Shown here one piece after another: positions 47,965-58,615 of a DNA stretch of 64,000 nt. The stretch's first letter is position 1; the number at the start of each line of letters is the position of its first letter. This DNA comes from Clostridiales bacterium 1_7_47FAA (GTDB lineage: Bacteria > Bacillota > Clostridia > Lachnospirales > Lachnospiraceae), in NCBI GenBank assembly GCA_000155435.1, contig DS990260.1, positions 749,314-813,313 on the forward strand, read 5' to 3'. Below the pieces are notes generated by a model that worked only from the letters and a program-made list of their open reading frames with translations, ran no database searches and was not told the DNA's origin. The translations under genes were made by a program, and so were the position numbers.

Positions 47965-50900
47965 TTACGGTGTTTCCCTCATCCATCTGCCATTCTCATC
48001 CACCGGATATCCATCCGGGGTCATTTCATTTACATATAACGTTCCCATCGGCCTTCCGTCCAGGCCTCCGGTGCTGAAGTAATACCAGTACTCCCCAAGC
48101 TTCTGCCATCCGGTTGCCATGCCTCCGGTAAACTGGTTCAGATAGTACCACTTCATGTCCTTTGCATCATAGTACCAGCCCATGACCAGACGTCCAAAGT
48201 CAGCTCCCAGATTATCATTAAGATAGTACCAGTGTCCACCCGCATCCATGTACCAGCCGTAATCCATGATACCGGCCGCATTAAAATGATAGGTGCAGGT
48301 CTGCCGGGCATCCTCGTACTTTATGTTGATCCATTGGTCTTTGATGGTTCTTCCGCTCCTCAGGATAAAGGACCATTGTCTTCCATCCGTGCCAATGCTT
48401 TCCCACCGTCCTTCCGTGCCGACGGCATAAGTCCTGTAATCATTAAAGGTTGTTCCCGGCCCAAGGCTTCTGCCCCCGCCGGAGCCGCCGCGTGAGCCGC
48501 CTCCTCCGCCACCGCCGTTGCCTCCCGGCCGGTTGGGATTGTCCGGGTCATCTGGATGGTTCGGGTCATCGGGGTTATCCGGCGGATTGGGGTTATTCGG
48601 ATCATCGCCGCCGGAAGTGATGGAATCCACAAGGGCCTTTAATGTATCATAGGTATCCAGAAGCTCGTCCACGGTCGGACGGTAGATCCTGTTGGCAACT
48701 TCCAGTGCGATATCAATTGCATCGCTTAATTCTTCCTTATCCTCTTCGCTTACCGATGGATTGTCCTTTAATGCCTGGGCTATGGAAATCTGGCCCAAAA
48801 GCTTCTGCCTTGCCTCCTGCCACTGGGTATCATCTTCCATCTGGTAGCGCACATGCAGGGTCAGGTTCTTTGTGACAGGTTCGCCCGTGTCATACCCGTT
48901 GTTCGAGGAGGCTGTCCTTCCCAGCCCATCATACTCCCACACAACTCCGGTAATGGGATCCGTATAGGCATCGAATATATCCAGTTCCATGAATCCCTGC
49001 GCATCCTCCAGGGCCGAACCGGACCTGACCTTGATGATATGTTCCACGGAACGCTTATCATCGATGATCCTCACTTCATGGGCCTTCAGGTATGTAAGTA
49101 CATAGGTGCCTTCCACATTTGCATCAAAGGACACAACTCCTGTGAACCCGGAATCCGCGTCATCCGGATCCGGCTCCATGGGCACCTGCGTACATGTATA
49201 TTCCCCGTCCAGGTCCTCCACGTTCCACAGCTGGTAATCCGTATAGCCTTGCATGCTGCGGTCAAGGACAGCGTATATCCTGATATCCGGCTCCTTGTCC
49301 ACACCGGGCGGGATATCCTTGTTGCTGCCTCCCACCTGTCTTGTCAGTACGGACGATAAGGTCCACGGTACCTTTACCGCATCATTGCCAACTTCGGCTT
49401 TTACAGCCTCGGACTCTGATGCCTTGGGCGCCCGCTGGGTGAACTTGACTGTGTAGAGCACGTCAACCCCCGCTGTCATGGCGTCCTGGTCGCTGCTGTT
49501 ATCCGTAAGTCCATCAATCAGGTCCGCCATCCTGTCATCTGACAGGTCAAGGGCCACCGCCCCTGTCTTAGGCGTATAGTCAATGGAAGCATTGCCGGGT
49601 GTCGCTGCCGACACTGCGGCATAATAATTTGCCTGAAGCACCAGGTTTCCCTCCGGCATGGTGATGGTGGGGTTCCTCCTTGTCTTATCGGCCAGTGTCA
49701 GCCTGCCGATCAGCGCGCTCCACTGCCGGAATGCCTGTCCCTGGCTGTTGGTGGTTTCCGCATCCAGGGAAATCAGATCCCCGGCCTTTACCACTGCTGT
49801 CTTATCATCGTCAAAGTCAACGGTCATGCCGCCCCGCACGATTTTAGTGATGAATCCGCCATTTGTAAGGGCTATTGTATAATCCTGCTGTTCCTGTGAA
49901 TTTCCTATGACCGCTACCTGGGTGCCCAAAAGTATCTTATCGGCGGCCCCGGTGTCCTCTCCCGGCTGTTTTGCAACCACCACGTATAACTGGTTTGGCT
50001 CCAGCCCGCCAAGTACGGCACGGGGCGTGGCGCCGGAAGACATGACCCATCCGTCCTCATCTGCACCAGGGACATCCATTACATCCCCTTCAATATTAAG
50101 GATTGCATACAGGGTTCCCGGATCTGCAGGCTCAACCACCACCTGTTTCATACCGTTCCCATCGTCCTGCACATCGTAATTGCTGCCAAGGGCCGGTACC
50201 GTCACGCGCGAAGGCGGGCTGAAGGTACCTGGGTCCAGGTTCTCCGGAAGGATTACCCCCACATCCGGGTTGGCGCCCTGGGTCATCTCATAGACATAGT
50301 AGCTTGTACATGGGTTTAACCCGGTAAAACCGGCATTCTTTAACTGGCTTCCCAGTTTGGTCCCAACCACCTTATAATCCATATCAGTCAATGCGTACCT
50401 GCGGTTTTCGTTAGCGCCTGATACGCTCACCTTCCCGCTGCCATCGCTTCCTATGGTGCCCTGGGCATCCGGCATGGTCAGTATGTTGTCATCGCTGAGC
50501 CCGATGGGGATGAACCTTGCCGTATAGGTCTGGTCCGCGTTGATTGTCTGTGGACCCTGCATCCTGTTCCCGTTTTCGTCAAACCAGCCGTCAAACATGT
50601 AGAATTGATCGGGATGGGTGCTGGGAAGTATCAGGGATGACCAGTATGTGCCTATTTCCACATGGCTTGTCTTATTCCCTTCTATGGCGCCGTGAGGCCC
50701 GGAGACAAACTTCAGGTCAAACCATTCGCCTTCTGTCTCCTCAAAGTTTGCAAATAATTTGATGGAGGTATTGATTACCGTGTCATCTGCCAGTCTTGGT
50801 CCTGTTTTATTGCTTCCGTTGGATGTGGCCTTATACCAGCCGTCAAAACTGTAGTGGGATGAGGGCGTGGGCATAAGCCCTTCCGTCACCTGGGCCAGGG

Positions 50901-52365
50901 TATTGTCCCCGGACTTTTTGACAAACTTAGGGGCCGTACTCCCGTTAAAGGATCCGTTCTGGCCATTGTAGAATTCTACTTTTGCCCAATAGTTCTCATC
51001 CGTCAGGTCTTCGGTATAGGTGATGGTTACGGTCCCACCCTGAAGATTCGGGGTCAGGGTCAGCTTCTTAGTCTCCTGGTCCAGGGATACCTCTGAAAGG
51101 CTGTCCTCCCATACGATATTGGGCGGATAAACATAACCTGACATTTGATCCACATCAACTTCCACCGGAACACCAGGATTCACGGACCGCGTCTCCTCTT
51201 CCCGCAGGATATTGCCATGGTTATCCATGCGTTTCACCCGGAGTATGGTTTCAAAGCTTGGGTCCAGTCCATATTGATAGGTGAATGTTATGGCCTGGTT
51301 CGGCATCTTTCCTGTAAAATGATAGTCAGATGGATTAAGGCTGACCCCTGCGTCCTCAGCAGAGATGACGCCCATGCCTTCCAGATCCGTGGTTCCGCCG
51401 TCCGTCAGTTCCGCTGATTCTATCAGATAGGAATTAATGACAGCCGGCTCAATGACATAATCGGATTCCACCGGAAGCGCCCTGCTCTCCGGGGCATTAA
51501 TCTGGTTGCCGTCCATATCCACGTACCGCACCGTAATCAGGAATTTTTTCGCCGGATCAGGTTCATAACGGTACGCCGCTGTCAGGTTGTCATTGGGCAT
51601 GCTGCCCCTAACCGCGTGGGTGGATGTGTTGATGCTGGCCCCTCCCTCCGTCATGGTGCCCTGTCCGCTTGCCTCGCCGTACTTGCGGACTTTATTGTTC
51701 TTTAAGAGAACGGACTTAAACCGGTATCCCGGTATATCCCTTCTGTAGGTTGCGGAAATGGGATTGTTGGCCATCTGGTCACTTTCCCAGGATGATTCGA
51801 AGAATTTCCTTAAATCAGGATCCTCATAATCCCCCGGCCATCCGCTGCCATCATCCGCCTCATCCCTTGCCGTGTTAAAGTCCCTGTAATGCTCTACCCT
51901 GAATGTATAGGGAGTTGTCTCATTACTTTTCCACACCGCGCTGTAGGTTGTCACGGAATCATACGGGAAAGCATATGGGAGTGTGTCCACCCGGTTGCCG
52001 TTGGTTGCGTACCAGCCGTCAAATGTATAGCCGTCCCATGTAATGCCGCTAAAATCCGGTACCTTTGGCCTTGCCCCTGACCCAAAGTTATCCGTGGGCA
52101 GTCCTGCAAAGTTGGCGGAACTGGTCAGGGGACTTCCTGCCTGCCCGCTTGCCACAAACAGGCTGCCCTCCATGGCCCCGCCGGATGCCACACCGCTATA
52201 GCTGGAAAGCTGTACTCCCGGCCCATTCTGGGGATCGAACTTAATCTTAACCGGATCCCCGAAATTAACCGCATATGCCGGGTGTCCCGGGGCAGCCATG
52301 GAAAATACCATGACTGCCACCAGCATCCCTGCCAGCTTTGATTTTATATTATATCTCTTTCTCAT
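47965..52365 (-). CDS. Giant secreted cell-wall-binding repeat protein 2
   Basis: About 1466 residues from MRKRYNIKSK, after AGGAGG. The signal peptide ends near PAYA. Then come MucBP-like and InlB/Listeria-Bacteroides-type beta-grasp repeats (FDGWYATNGNR, FDGWYKATSNG, FDGWFDENGNR), domains rich in TYxA turns, a helical FIVAR-like segment (about 1210-1280), a low-complexity Asn/Pro/Asp/Gly linker, and four or so C-terminal cell-wall-binding repeats (GWYMDAGGHWYYLNDN, GWYYDAKDMKWYYLN, GWQKLGEYWYYF). It is probably held non-covalently on wall polymer and displays adhesin-like domains. There is no LPXTG. It starts ten bases after the paralogous gene ends. Confidence 0.88.
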   Translation of the reverse strand: MRKRYNIKSKLAGMLVAVMVFSMAAPGHPAYAVNFGDPVKIKFDPQNGPGVQLSSYSGVASGGAMEGSLFVASGQAGSPLTSSANFAGLPTDNFGSGARPKVPDFSGITWDGYTFDGWYATNGNRVDTLPYAFPYDSVTTYSAVWKSNETTPYTFRVEHYRDFNTARDEADDGSGWPGDYEDPDLRKFFESSWESDQMANNPISATYRRDIPGYRFKSVLLKNNKVRKYGEASGQGTMTEGGASINTSTHAVRGSMPNDNLTAAYRYEPDPAKKFLITVRYVDMDGNQINAPESRALPVESDYVIEPAVINSYLIESAELTDGGTTDLEGMGVISAEDAGVSLNPSDYHFTGKMPNQAITFTYQYGLDPSFETILRVKRMDNHGNILREEETRSVNPGVPVEVDVDQMSGYVYPPNIVWEDSLSEVSLDQETKKLTLTPNLQGGTVTITYTEDLTDENYWAKVEFYNGQNGSFNGSTAPKFVKKSGDNTLAQVTEGLMPTPSSHYSFDGWYKATSNGSNKTGPRLADDTVINTSIKLFANFEETEGEWFDLKFVSGPHGAIEGNKTSHVEIGTYWSSLILPSTHPDQFYMFDGWFDENGNRMQGPQTINADQTYTARFIPIGLSDDNILTMPDAQGTIGSDGSGKVSVSGANENRRYALTDMDYKVVGTKLGSQLKNAGFTGLNPCTSYYVYEMTQGANPDVGVILPENLDPGTFSPPSRVTVPALGSNYDVQDDGNGMKQVVVEPADPGTLYAILNIEGDVMDVPGADEDGWVMSSGATPRAVLGGLEPNQLYVVVAKQPGEDTGAADKILLGTQVAVIGNSQEQQDYTIALTNGGFITKIVRGGMTVDFDDDKTAVVKAGDLISLDAETTNSQGQAFRQWSALIGRLTLADKTRRNPTITMPEGNLVLQANYYAAVSAATPGNASIDYTPKTGAVALDLSDDRMADLIDGLTDNSSDQDAMTAGVDVLYTVKFTQRAPKASESEAVKAEVGNDAVKVPWTLSSVLTRQVGGSNKDIPPGVDKEPDIRIYAVLDRSMQGYTDYQLWNVEDLDGEYTCTQVPMEPDPDDADSGFTGVVSFDANVEGTYVLTYLKAHEVRIIDDKRSVEHIIKVRSGSALEDAQGFMELDIFDAYTDPITGVVWEYDGLGRTASSNNGYDTGEPVTKNLTLHVRYQMEDDTQWQEARQKLLGQISIAQALKDNPSVSEEDKEELSDAIDIALEVANRIYRPTVDELLDTYDTLKALVDSITSGGDDPNNPNPPDNPDDPNHPDDPDNPNRPGGNGGGGGGGSRGGSGGGRSLGPGTTFNDYRTYAVGTEGRWESIGTDGRQWSFILRSGRTIKDQWINIKYEDARQTCTYHFNAAGIMDYGWYMDAGGHWYYLNDNLGADFGRLVMGWYYDAKDMKWYYLNQFTGGMATGWQKLGEYWYYFSTGGLDGRPMGTLYVNEMTPDGYPVDENGRWMRETP

Positions 52366-52375
52366 CCGGTTCCTC

Positions 52376-55300
52376 CTACTGAATCCATGCACCGTCGGCA
52401 TCTGTCTGGTATCCGTCCGGTGTTATTTCATTCTTATACATGGCGCCTAAGGGGCGTCCTGCGCCTCCTCCATAGGTCCACCGCTGGCTGGCCGGGTCAT
52501 AGGCATATACGCCCGCCCCCACCATGGAGAAGTAGTACCATTTCCCGTCTATCTTCCTCCAGCCCTGGGCCATCACGCCGCTGGCCGGATCCAGGTAATA
52601 CCAGTTGCCGTCCCCTGTATCCAGTCTCCAGCCCGTGAGCATTTTCCCGTAAGGTAATTCAGTCTCCGTGTTGCAGTAATACCAGTTTCCTGCCATATCA
52701 CGGATCCAGCCGCTCTGCATGATACCCTTGTCGTCAAAGTAATACCAGCCGCTGTCGTCCGGCCTGGTCCCCTCGGGATAGTGCAGCTTGGCCCACATGC
52801 CGCTCAGACGTGTTCCTCCGTTGAGCACGAAACTCAGCTGTCTCTCACCGGATGGCCCGGTACTCTCCACCCAGTTTCCGTTGGTGCCTATCTGATAGCT
52901 CAATGGCGCGGTTCCTGCAAATGGCGCCCTCTTACTTCCGCCGCCTCCGCCGCCGCCACCTTTGCTGCCGCCTTTGTTCCCGCTTTCCTGAAGGTCATCG
53001 TAGTGGTCATACCGTCCATCCAGCAGCTCCTTGTACGGAGCCGTCTTATCCTTCAGTCCGCGCAGGGCTTCCTCCAGCTGGTCGATGGTTGCCTTGGGCT
53101 CTTCACGGTCCAGGACTTCCAGCGCCGCCTCAATGTACTCCTTCAGCTTCTTGCTCTCGCCCAGCTTCAGGAAATGGTCGTCGCTGATGCCGATGGCCTC
53201 CCGGATGGCCTCCTCCAGCTCTTTGCGGACATCGTCCAATTCTTTCTCATTGTTATCATAATATGCGTATACATAGGTCTTGCGGGTTATCTTGCGGTCC
53301 GGTTCAAATTCCCTGTAACGGTCCTGGCGGTAACTCCAGCCCAGATAGCTGTACTCCGCCCCCGCCGGGCTGATGAAATAGTCAAGCTGCTCTTCCAGTC
53401 CCCCATACTCTGACTCATAATAGGAATCTGCCGGGGACTCCTCCCTGCGCACCTTGAACCAGTAGCGGTAGATATCCGGGGCCGTGTTATTGAGGAAATA
53501 CACCCGGTAGGCGCGGTTATACACCATTATGTAGCGCCGTCCTTCCGTGGCAGTGAAGGTGAACAGGCCGCCCGTTTCTTCCGGTTCATAATCCATAGGC
53601 ACCAGGCTTACCACCATTTCCGTATCCGGGTCCCCGCTGATTTCATACAGCTGATAGTCCATCATATCCACATCCTGCCTGCCCAACTGTACATAAGTGT
53701 TGAAGGATGCCTCCGATGCGCTTGCCCGGTTAACCTTCCTGCCGTTCACATATCTTTCGATGGAAACATCCAGGCCCCAGGCCGCCTTGTAGGCTGCTTC
53801 ATGGTCCGTATCGTAGCTGCCTCCCATCTTGATGGCATTGGATTCCGATGCGCGTACGCTGTTCTTTCTATATACCACCTTATAGGTCACGTCCGCATGG
53901 TTTACGTCCAGCAGTTCCCTGTCCGCGTCCGTGGTAAGTTCATCCTCCAGGATCGGTATCTCTCCAGGATCCAGGGTCACCTCCTCACGGCTGCCTCCCC
54001 GCACCTCGTCCACCACGGTGGCGTTGCTTGGGGTTGCGGCCCGTTCATATACCGCGGTCAGGACCAGGTTCGTATCCGGCATGGTGAAGCTGGCTTCCCT
54101 GGAATTAATCCTGTTTTCCATACCTTCAACCGAACCGATGATGAACTTCCAGTGGGAGAAGGGACGGTTCTCATCGTTGACTGCTTCCGCCTTAATCTTC
54201 ACTAAATCGCCCTTGTGGGCCTCTTCATAGCGGTCTTCCCCTACGGCTTCATCCCCCACGCTTACCACCTCGCCGTTCAGGGTCTCGATGATGTAGGCCG
54301 GGAGTTCCAGGTCGCCGCCCGGATCCGTAGTGATGACGCTGCCATCTTCCCGGCAGCTTTCCGCAGTGACTGCGCTTTGGCCTTTTGGACGGGCCACCAC
54401 CGTATACTCCTTGTTATAGTCAAGGCCGCTAAAGCTTACGCTTCCCGGGTTGCCTGACACACCCTGCCATCCGCCTGCGCCGGTCTGGGGCGTGGTTACC
54501 ACATGGCCGCTGCTGTCCAGTACCGCATAATCCGATGCCAGATCCGCCGGCCGGATGATCAGCCTCGTCTTACCCTCGTCTTCTTCGTCATATAGGATCT
54601 TATAGTTGGTATCCACCACCGGTGTCAGTACCTCCACACCGTTGCTGAGCGTACCTTCCACATCTCCAATCATGTTTCCGGCCTGTACCGTTGTCTGTCC
54701 TGTTGCCTCGTACACCAGATAACGCACGCCGGGATACAGGTTGTCAAATACGGTGCGGCTTGTAAGTATATTGCCCTTGTTGACTGCCAGCACCTTGCCA
54801 TCAAGGTCCGTAAGGATATATTTATAACCCTGCGTGGTACCAAATACCGTGATTCGTCCCTTGCCCTGGCTGTTAAGTCCTGCTGCCGGTTCCGGGTCCG
54901 TCACCTCAGTGCCGAAGATGGCCGGGTCCGGATAGAACTGGATGGTATAGGTCTGGCCGTTCATCAGGTCCATATCATCGTCCACCGGTTCGCCCTGTAC
55001 ATACCAGTCATCCACCAGATAGTTTACCTCCGGTGTGTAGGACGGAAGGCTTGCCGCAATGTCCCCCCATTTCTTATCAAAGGTGGTGCGCAGGGTCAGG
55101 GGCTGTCCCGCGTCAATGGAACCGTGGCTGCCTGCCGCAAAACTGATATTAATCCAGGCATCCGGATTCTCCTCGAAATAGGCGGTTATGGTTGCCGGAG
55201 CCGTGAACCGGTAATCCTGGGGCAGGATTGTCTCCCCGTTGTCCATTATCCCGTTTCCGTCCGTGTCGATAAACCAGCCTCCGAATCGGTAATAGTTGTT

Positions 55301-58300
55301 CACCGGCCGGGTTTCCGGCATAAGACACCGTTCCTTTATGGAAGCCAGGGTATAGGACTGCTCCCGCCCTGCAGGCGAACCGTCGTCCAACAGCACGCTG
55401 GCCTTAAATCTTCCTCCTGACAATGCCTGCACATCCTGGGATACGCTGCTTCCTCCCTGCAGGGTTCCGTTTGCTCCGGGCTTATATGTGATATCTCCCC
55501 ACAGTGCCGGAATCCTGTCATGCTTATACGTAATTGTCACATCATCATTGGGCATGATCCCGGACCAGTCATTGCCGCCAAACTGTATCTGTGAATCCGC
55601 CGGCCTGACCGTGTGTGATTCCAGGCTGTATCCATACTGCTCCTGGTATACGCCTTCTACATCGCTGTCCGCTGCATAAGGTCCTGAGTTCTCAGGAGGT
55701 ATGATGTCCTTTAAGCGGCTGTCCGCTGTCCCGTTGTCTTCATATTTGACCGTTATCCCATATCCCTGGATGGATGACTCATACAGGTACACAAGACGCA
55801 CCGGCTGGTTGGGCATGATGCCGCTGAACATGAAGCTTTCATCAAAATCACCTCTCACGCCGTTTACCAGGCCGTCCGCCAGTTCGCCTGCCTCATCTCC
55901 CAGGTCGAACCGGTAACCGGTGCACTCATAGCCGTAAACCTGCGCGGGCTGGGCAGTGATTTCATTTTCCGGGTAATACAATCCTGACTGGGCAGCAGAT
56001 ACCGTGGTCCCGTTATTGGTTTCATGCAGGACCTCGAACAGGGACCTGGCATTGGGGTCGTCATATCTCACTTTGTAGCTGTAGCGTATGGTAGCGTCCT
56101 GTCCCGGCATCTTCCCGGTGAACGTGCCCGCGCCATTAAACTGGCCTATGGGGACAGAGTTCCCGCTGAAGTTATATTCCGACGGGGTTGTGCTGGAATC
56201 GTCCTGACTCCAGGTATATCCCCTGACCGTCTTCTTCTCCTCCAGTATCGGTTCCTCCACGCTATAGGCGCTGTCCATGGTATTTGTATCAAACATGATG
56301 TCCCCTGAGACATTGGAGTGCTCTACCGTATAATTGAATTTAACACTGGGGTCCGCCTCAAATATTGCATAATAGGTGATAGGTGTCTCCGGGTAAACAG
56401 CCGGCAGCCGGTCGATGATCTGGGGATGGTCCCAGTCATTTACCGGACTCCAGCCTTTAAATATATAGCCATACCGTGTGGTTGTGGGAAGCAGTGAATT
56501 GACCGGATTCCCGGCAGTACCGACCAGGGTCTCAGGTTCCGGTGTCCCTCCGTTGCTGTTGAATATGATCTGTGAACCCACCTTCTGGTATTCATAGTTC
56601 ACTGCCACATCCTGGTTGGGCATGGTTCCCGTAATCCTGCCAAAGTCTGCCGACCCCGGCGTCAGGTCTGCCGTCAGGGACGGCGGTGTCCCCTGTTCAA
56701 TGACCACGTTGGACAGCTCGTATCCCGTGATGGCCGGCCCGGGCGCAAGATCCACAGGTTCCCCTGAGCCTTTGGAAACCGGGGGAATCGGGGTAACGCC
56801 GGGGATGGAGCCGCCTGTCTGTGCATCCTTCACCACAAAGCTGATCTGAAGCCCGTTCCGTTTGATTACTGCATTCTTATCATTTCCCGTTCCGGCGCCA
56901 GGCAGGTTCCTTGTCCCCACCGACACATACACACCGGTGCCGTCAGCTTTTGCCTGGTCTGCGAAGAAATTATCCGCAAAGGGGCTTGGGGCTGTATCCA
57001 CGCCGCTTCCTGACAGGGGCACCGCTATTTTTATCTCCTGTCCGGCTTCCGTGGAGATTCCTCCCGGCGAGGCAGCCGGCTGCTGGGCCGTGGTGACCCC
57101 AATCCTTGAGGCGTCCAGGTCGCCCGTCACAGTAATGGTCCGTCCTGTTTCCAGGTATATATTGGCCTTGGCGCCTGAAGGGGTCGTGTTGTCCTCTACC
57201 ATCACGTCATTGAGCACATCAAACCTTCCCGTGCTGTCAAAGTAAACAGCGCCCTTACCCTCTGACAGGTTCCCGGATACCTTGCCATAGTTCATGGAGA
57301 GGGCTGCGCTTCCCGTTATATTAAGGGCGCTGCCCTGGCTGCTGCTGTCCCCATGGCAGTTCTTAAGTTCCGCCCCGCTGTTTATCTCCACCCGGCCGGA
57401 ACCGGCAGATACAAGCGGGTCACTGCCTATATTGCCGCTGCCGTCCAAAACAAGGTCCGTCAGTTTCAGGGTTGCCCCGGTTACCTCAAAAATCGGCCCG
57501 GTATAGGAACCGGCGCGTCTTAATGTCTTGATATAATCCGCATCCTCGTTGGTGGGGTTGCCGTTCCTGTCATAATCCGTACTTGCTATGGTAATATCCT
57601 TACTGGAACCGGAAACCGGAATGGGGGCCGTGATATCCGGATAATCCATGATGTAGATATACCCTTTCTTATTCCCTATCTGCCCCATGGCATATTCAAT
57701 GGTTTTAAAGGGACTGCTGTAGGTGCCGTCGGCAGCAGTTGAATCCACCCCGGATCCTGATACGTAATAGGACGTGTCCCTGATTGCAAATGCAACCCTT
57801 TTGTGTACCATCTCATACGGATGAAGCTGGAAATGCCAGGAATAGGCCATACCGGAGTCAGTCCCGCTTAAGGAATCCCCGCCGCCTTCATTAAACACAT
57901 TATTTCCCCAGTTACTATAGTGACCAATCCATCTTGTGGTCGGGGGCGTGACATCAAGGCTGCTGTCGTTGGTGATACAGTCAAAGGTGGTTTTCACATA
58001 CTGGTTCACCATATGGAAACCCCTGTTATTTTTATAAACCGTGGCATAGTCATCTTCCCTGCTGCCGCCTATCATGACATCCGTGCCTGTCCCCAGTTTT
58101 ACAGATCTGCCAGCGGTTCCGCCCTGCCCCGTCTTGTCATAGACATAATAATCCACGAACACATATTTATTGTCCGGGCTTGGTGAGAGAGCAATCTTAA
58201 GTTCAATTCCCATATTGGTCAGATCTTCCACTGCGCCGTTGGCAGTTCCGTTGGCCTTATATTTATTGCCGTTATCCACCTGGATATAGGTGGCGTATCC

Positions 58301-58594
58301 CTGCCAGCTAAAGGTGGTCTTAATCCCGCTTGTACTATATCCTGTCTGTCCTGCCTGCAGACCGCACAGATCGAAACGGTATGAACTGTTACCGGTTTCC
58401 CCGGTTCCGCTTTTTGGGCCAATCCATGCATAAGCCGTTCCCTCGCTGGCTCCATTCCCCAGATTCTCATTGGGAAGCTCCGTGGAGGCATATGCAACCA
58501 TTGCCAGATGCGATGACCCAAGTCCCACAATCAGGCAGATTGTTAAAATCAAGGAAACGAAACGTTTCCATATCTGATATAATTCTTTATTCAT
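52376..58594 (-). CDS. Giant secreted cell-wall-binding repeat protein 1
   Basis: A 2072-residue exported protein. The signal peptide ends AMVAYAS. Residues about 40-270 are a lectin-like or beta-sandwich N-terminal domain, and 270-600 resemble a parallel beta-helix (TYSSPFKTIEYAM start). A long series of MucBP/InlB-type repeats follows (YIFKGWSPV, YRFGGWFIDTDGNG, VNYEYQK). A helical segment (RKELEEAIREAIG), a GGSKGGGGGGGGSK linker and C-terminal cell-wall-binding repeats (GWYYFDDKGIMQSGWI, GNWYYLDP, GKWYYFSM) end it. The C-terminal half is clearly paralogous to the next gene, including the final PxGxMYxNExTPDGY motif. Likely an adhesin or matrix protein. Confidence 0.88.
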   Translation of the reverse strand: MNKELYQIWKRFVSLILTICLIVGLGSSHLAMVAYASTELPNENLGNGASEGTAYAWIGPKSGTGETGNSSYRFDLCGLQAGQTGYSTSGIKTTFSWQGYATYIQVDNGNKYKANGTANGAVEDLTNMGIELKIALSPSPDNKYVFVDYYVYDKTGQGGTAGRSVKLGTGTDVMIGGSREDDYATVYKNNRGFHMVNQYVKTTFDCITNDSSLDVTPPTTRWIGHYSNWGNNVFNEGGGDSLSGTDSGMAYSWHFQLHPYEMVHKRVAFAIRDTSYYVSGSGVDSTAADGTYSSPFKTIEYAMGQIGNKKGYIYIMDYPDITAPIPVSGSSKDITIASTDYDRNGNPTNEDADYIKTLRRAGSYTGPIFEVTGATLKLTDLVLDGSGNIGSDPLVSAGSGRVEINSGAELKNCHGDSSSQGSALNITGSAALSMNYGKVSGNLSEGKGAVYFDSTGRFDVLNDVMVEDNTTPSGAKANIYLETGRTITVTGDLDASRIGVTTAQQPAASPGGISTEAGQEIKIAVPLSGSGVDTAPSPFADNFFADQAKADGTGVYVSVGTRNLPGAGTGNDKNAVIKRNGLQISFVVKDAQTGGSIPGVTPIPPVSKGSGEPVDLAPGPAITGYELSNVVIEQGTPPSLTADLTPGSADFGRITGTMPNQDVAVNYEYQKVGSQIIFNSNGGTPEPETLVGTAGNPVNSLLPTTTRYGYIFKGWSPVNDWDHPQIIDRLPAVYPETPITYYAIFEADPSVKFNYTVEHSNVSGDIMFDTNTMDSAYSVEEPILEEKKTVRGYTWSQDDSSTTPSEYNFSGNSVPIGQFNGAGTFTGKMPGQDATIRYSYKVRYDDPNARSLFEVLHETNNGTTVSAAQSGLYYPENEITAQPAQVYGYECTGYRFDLGDEAGELADGLVNGVRGDFDESFMFSGIMPNQPVRLVYLYESSIQGYGITVKYEDNGTADSRLKDIIPPENSGPYAADSDVEGVYQEQYGYSLESHTVRPADSQIQFGGNDWSGIMPNDDVTITYKHDRIPALWGDITYKPGANGTLQGGSSVSQDVQALSGGRFKASVLLDDGSPAGREQSYTLASIKERCLMPETRPVNNYYRFGGWFIDTDGNGIMDNGETILPQDYRFTAPATITAYFEENPDAWINISFAAGSHGSIDAGQPLTLRTTFDKKWGDIAASLPSYTPEVNYLVDDWYVQGEPVDDDMDLMNGQTYTIQFYPDPAIFGTEVTDPEPAAGLNSQGKGRITVFGTTQGYKYILTDLDGKVLAVNKGNILTSRTVFDNLYPGVRYLVYEATGQTTVQAGNMIGDVEGTLSNGVEVLTPVVDTNYKILYDEEDEGKTRLIIRPADLASDYAVLDSSGHVVTTPQTGAGGWQGVSGNPGSVSFSGLDYNKEYTVVARPKGQSAVTAESCREDGSVITTDPGGDLELPAYIIETLNGEVVSVGDEAVGEDRYEEAHKGDLVKIKAEAVNDENRPFSHWKFIIGSVEGMENRINSREASFTMPDTNLVLTAVYERAATPSNATVVDEVRGGSREEVTLDPGEIPILEDELTTDADRELLDVNHADVTYKVVYRKNSVRASESNAIKMGGSYDTDHEAAYKAAWGLDVSIERYVNGRKVNRASASEASFNTYVQLGRQDVDMMDYQLYEISGDPDTEMVVSLVPMDYEPEETGGLFTFTATEGRRYIMVYNRAYRVYFLNNTAPDIYRYWFKVRREESPADSYYESEYGGLEEQLDYFISPAGAEYSYLGWSYRQDRYREFEPDRKITRKTYVYAYYDNNEKELDDVRKELEEAIREAIGISDDHFLKLGESKKLKEYIEAALEVLDREEPKATIDQLEEALRGLKDKTAPYKELLDGRYDHYDDLQESGNKGGSKGGGGGGGGSKRAPFAGTAPLSYQIGTNGNWVESTGPSGERQLSFVLNGGTRLSGMWAKLHYPEGTRPDDSGWYYFDDKGIMQSGWIRDMAGNWYYCNTETELPYGKMLTGWRLDTGDGNWYYLDPASGVMAQGWRKIDGKWYYFSMVGAGVYAYDPASQRWTYGGGAGRPLGAMYKNEITPDGYQTDADGAWIQ

Positions 58595-58615
58595 TCCTCA
58601 CATTGTCTCCTCACA

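Noticed and set aside
48480-48610. Repetitive Asn/Pro/Asp/Gly coding stretch as a possible DNA repeat or CRISPR
   Set aside because: It is a low-complexity protein linker within an open frame; there are no conserved repeats separated by unique spacers.
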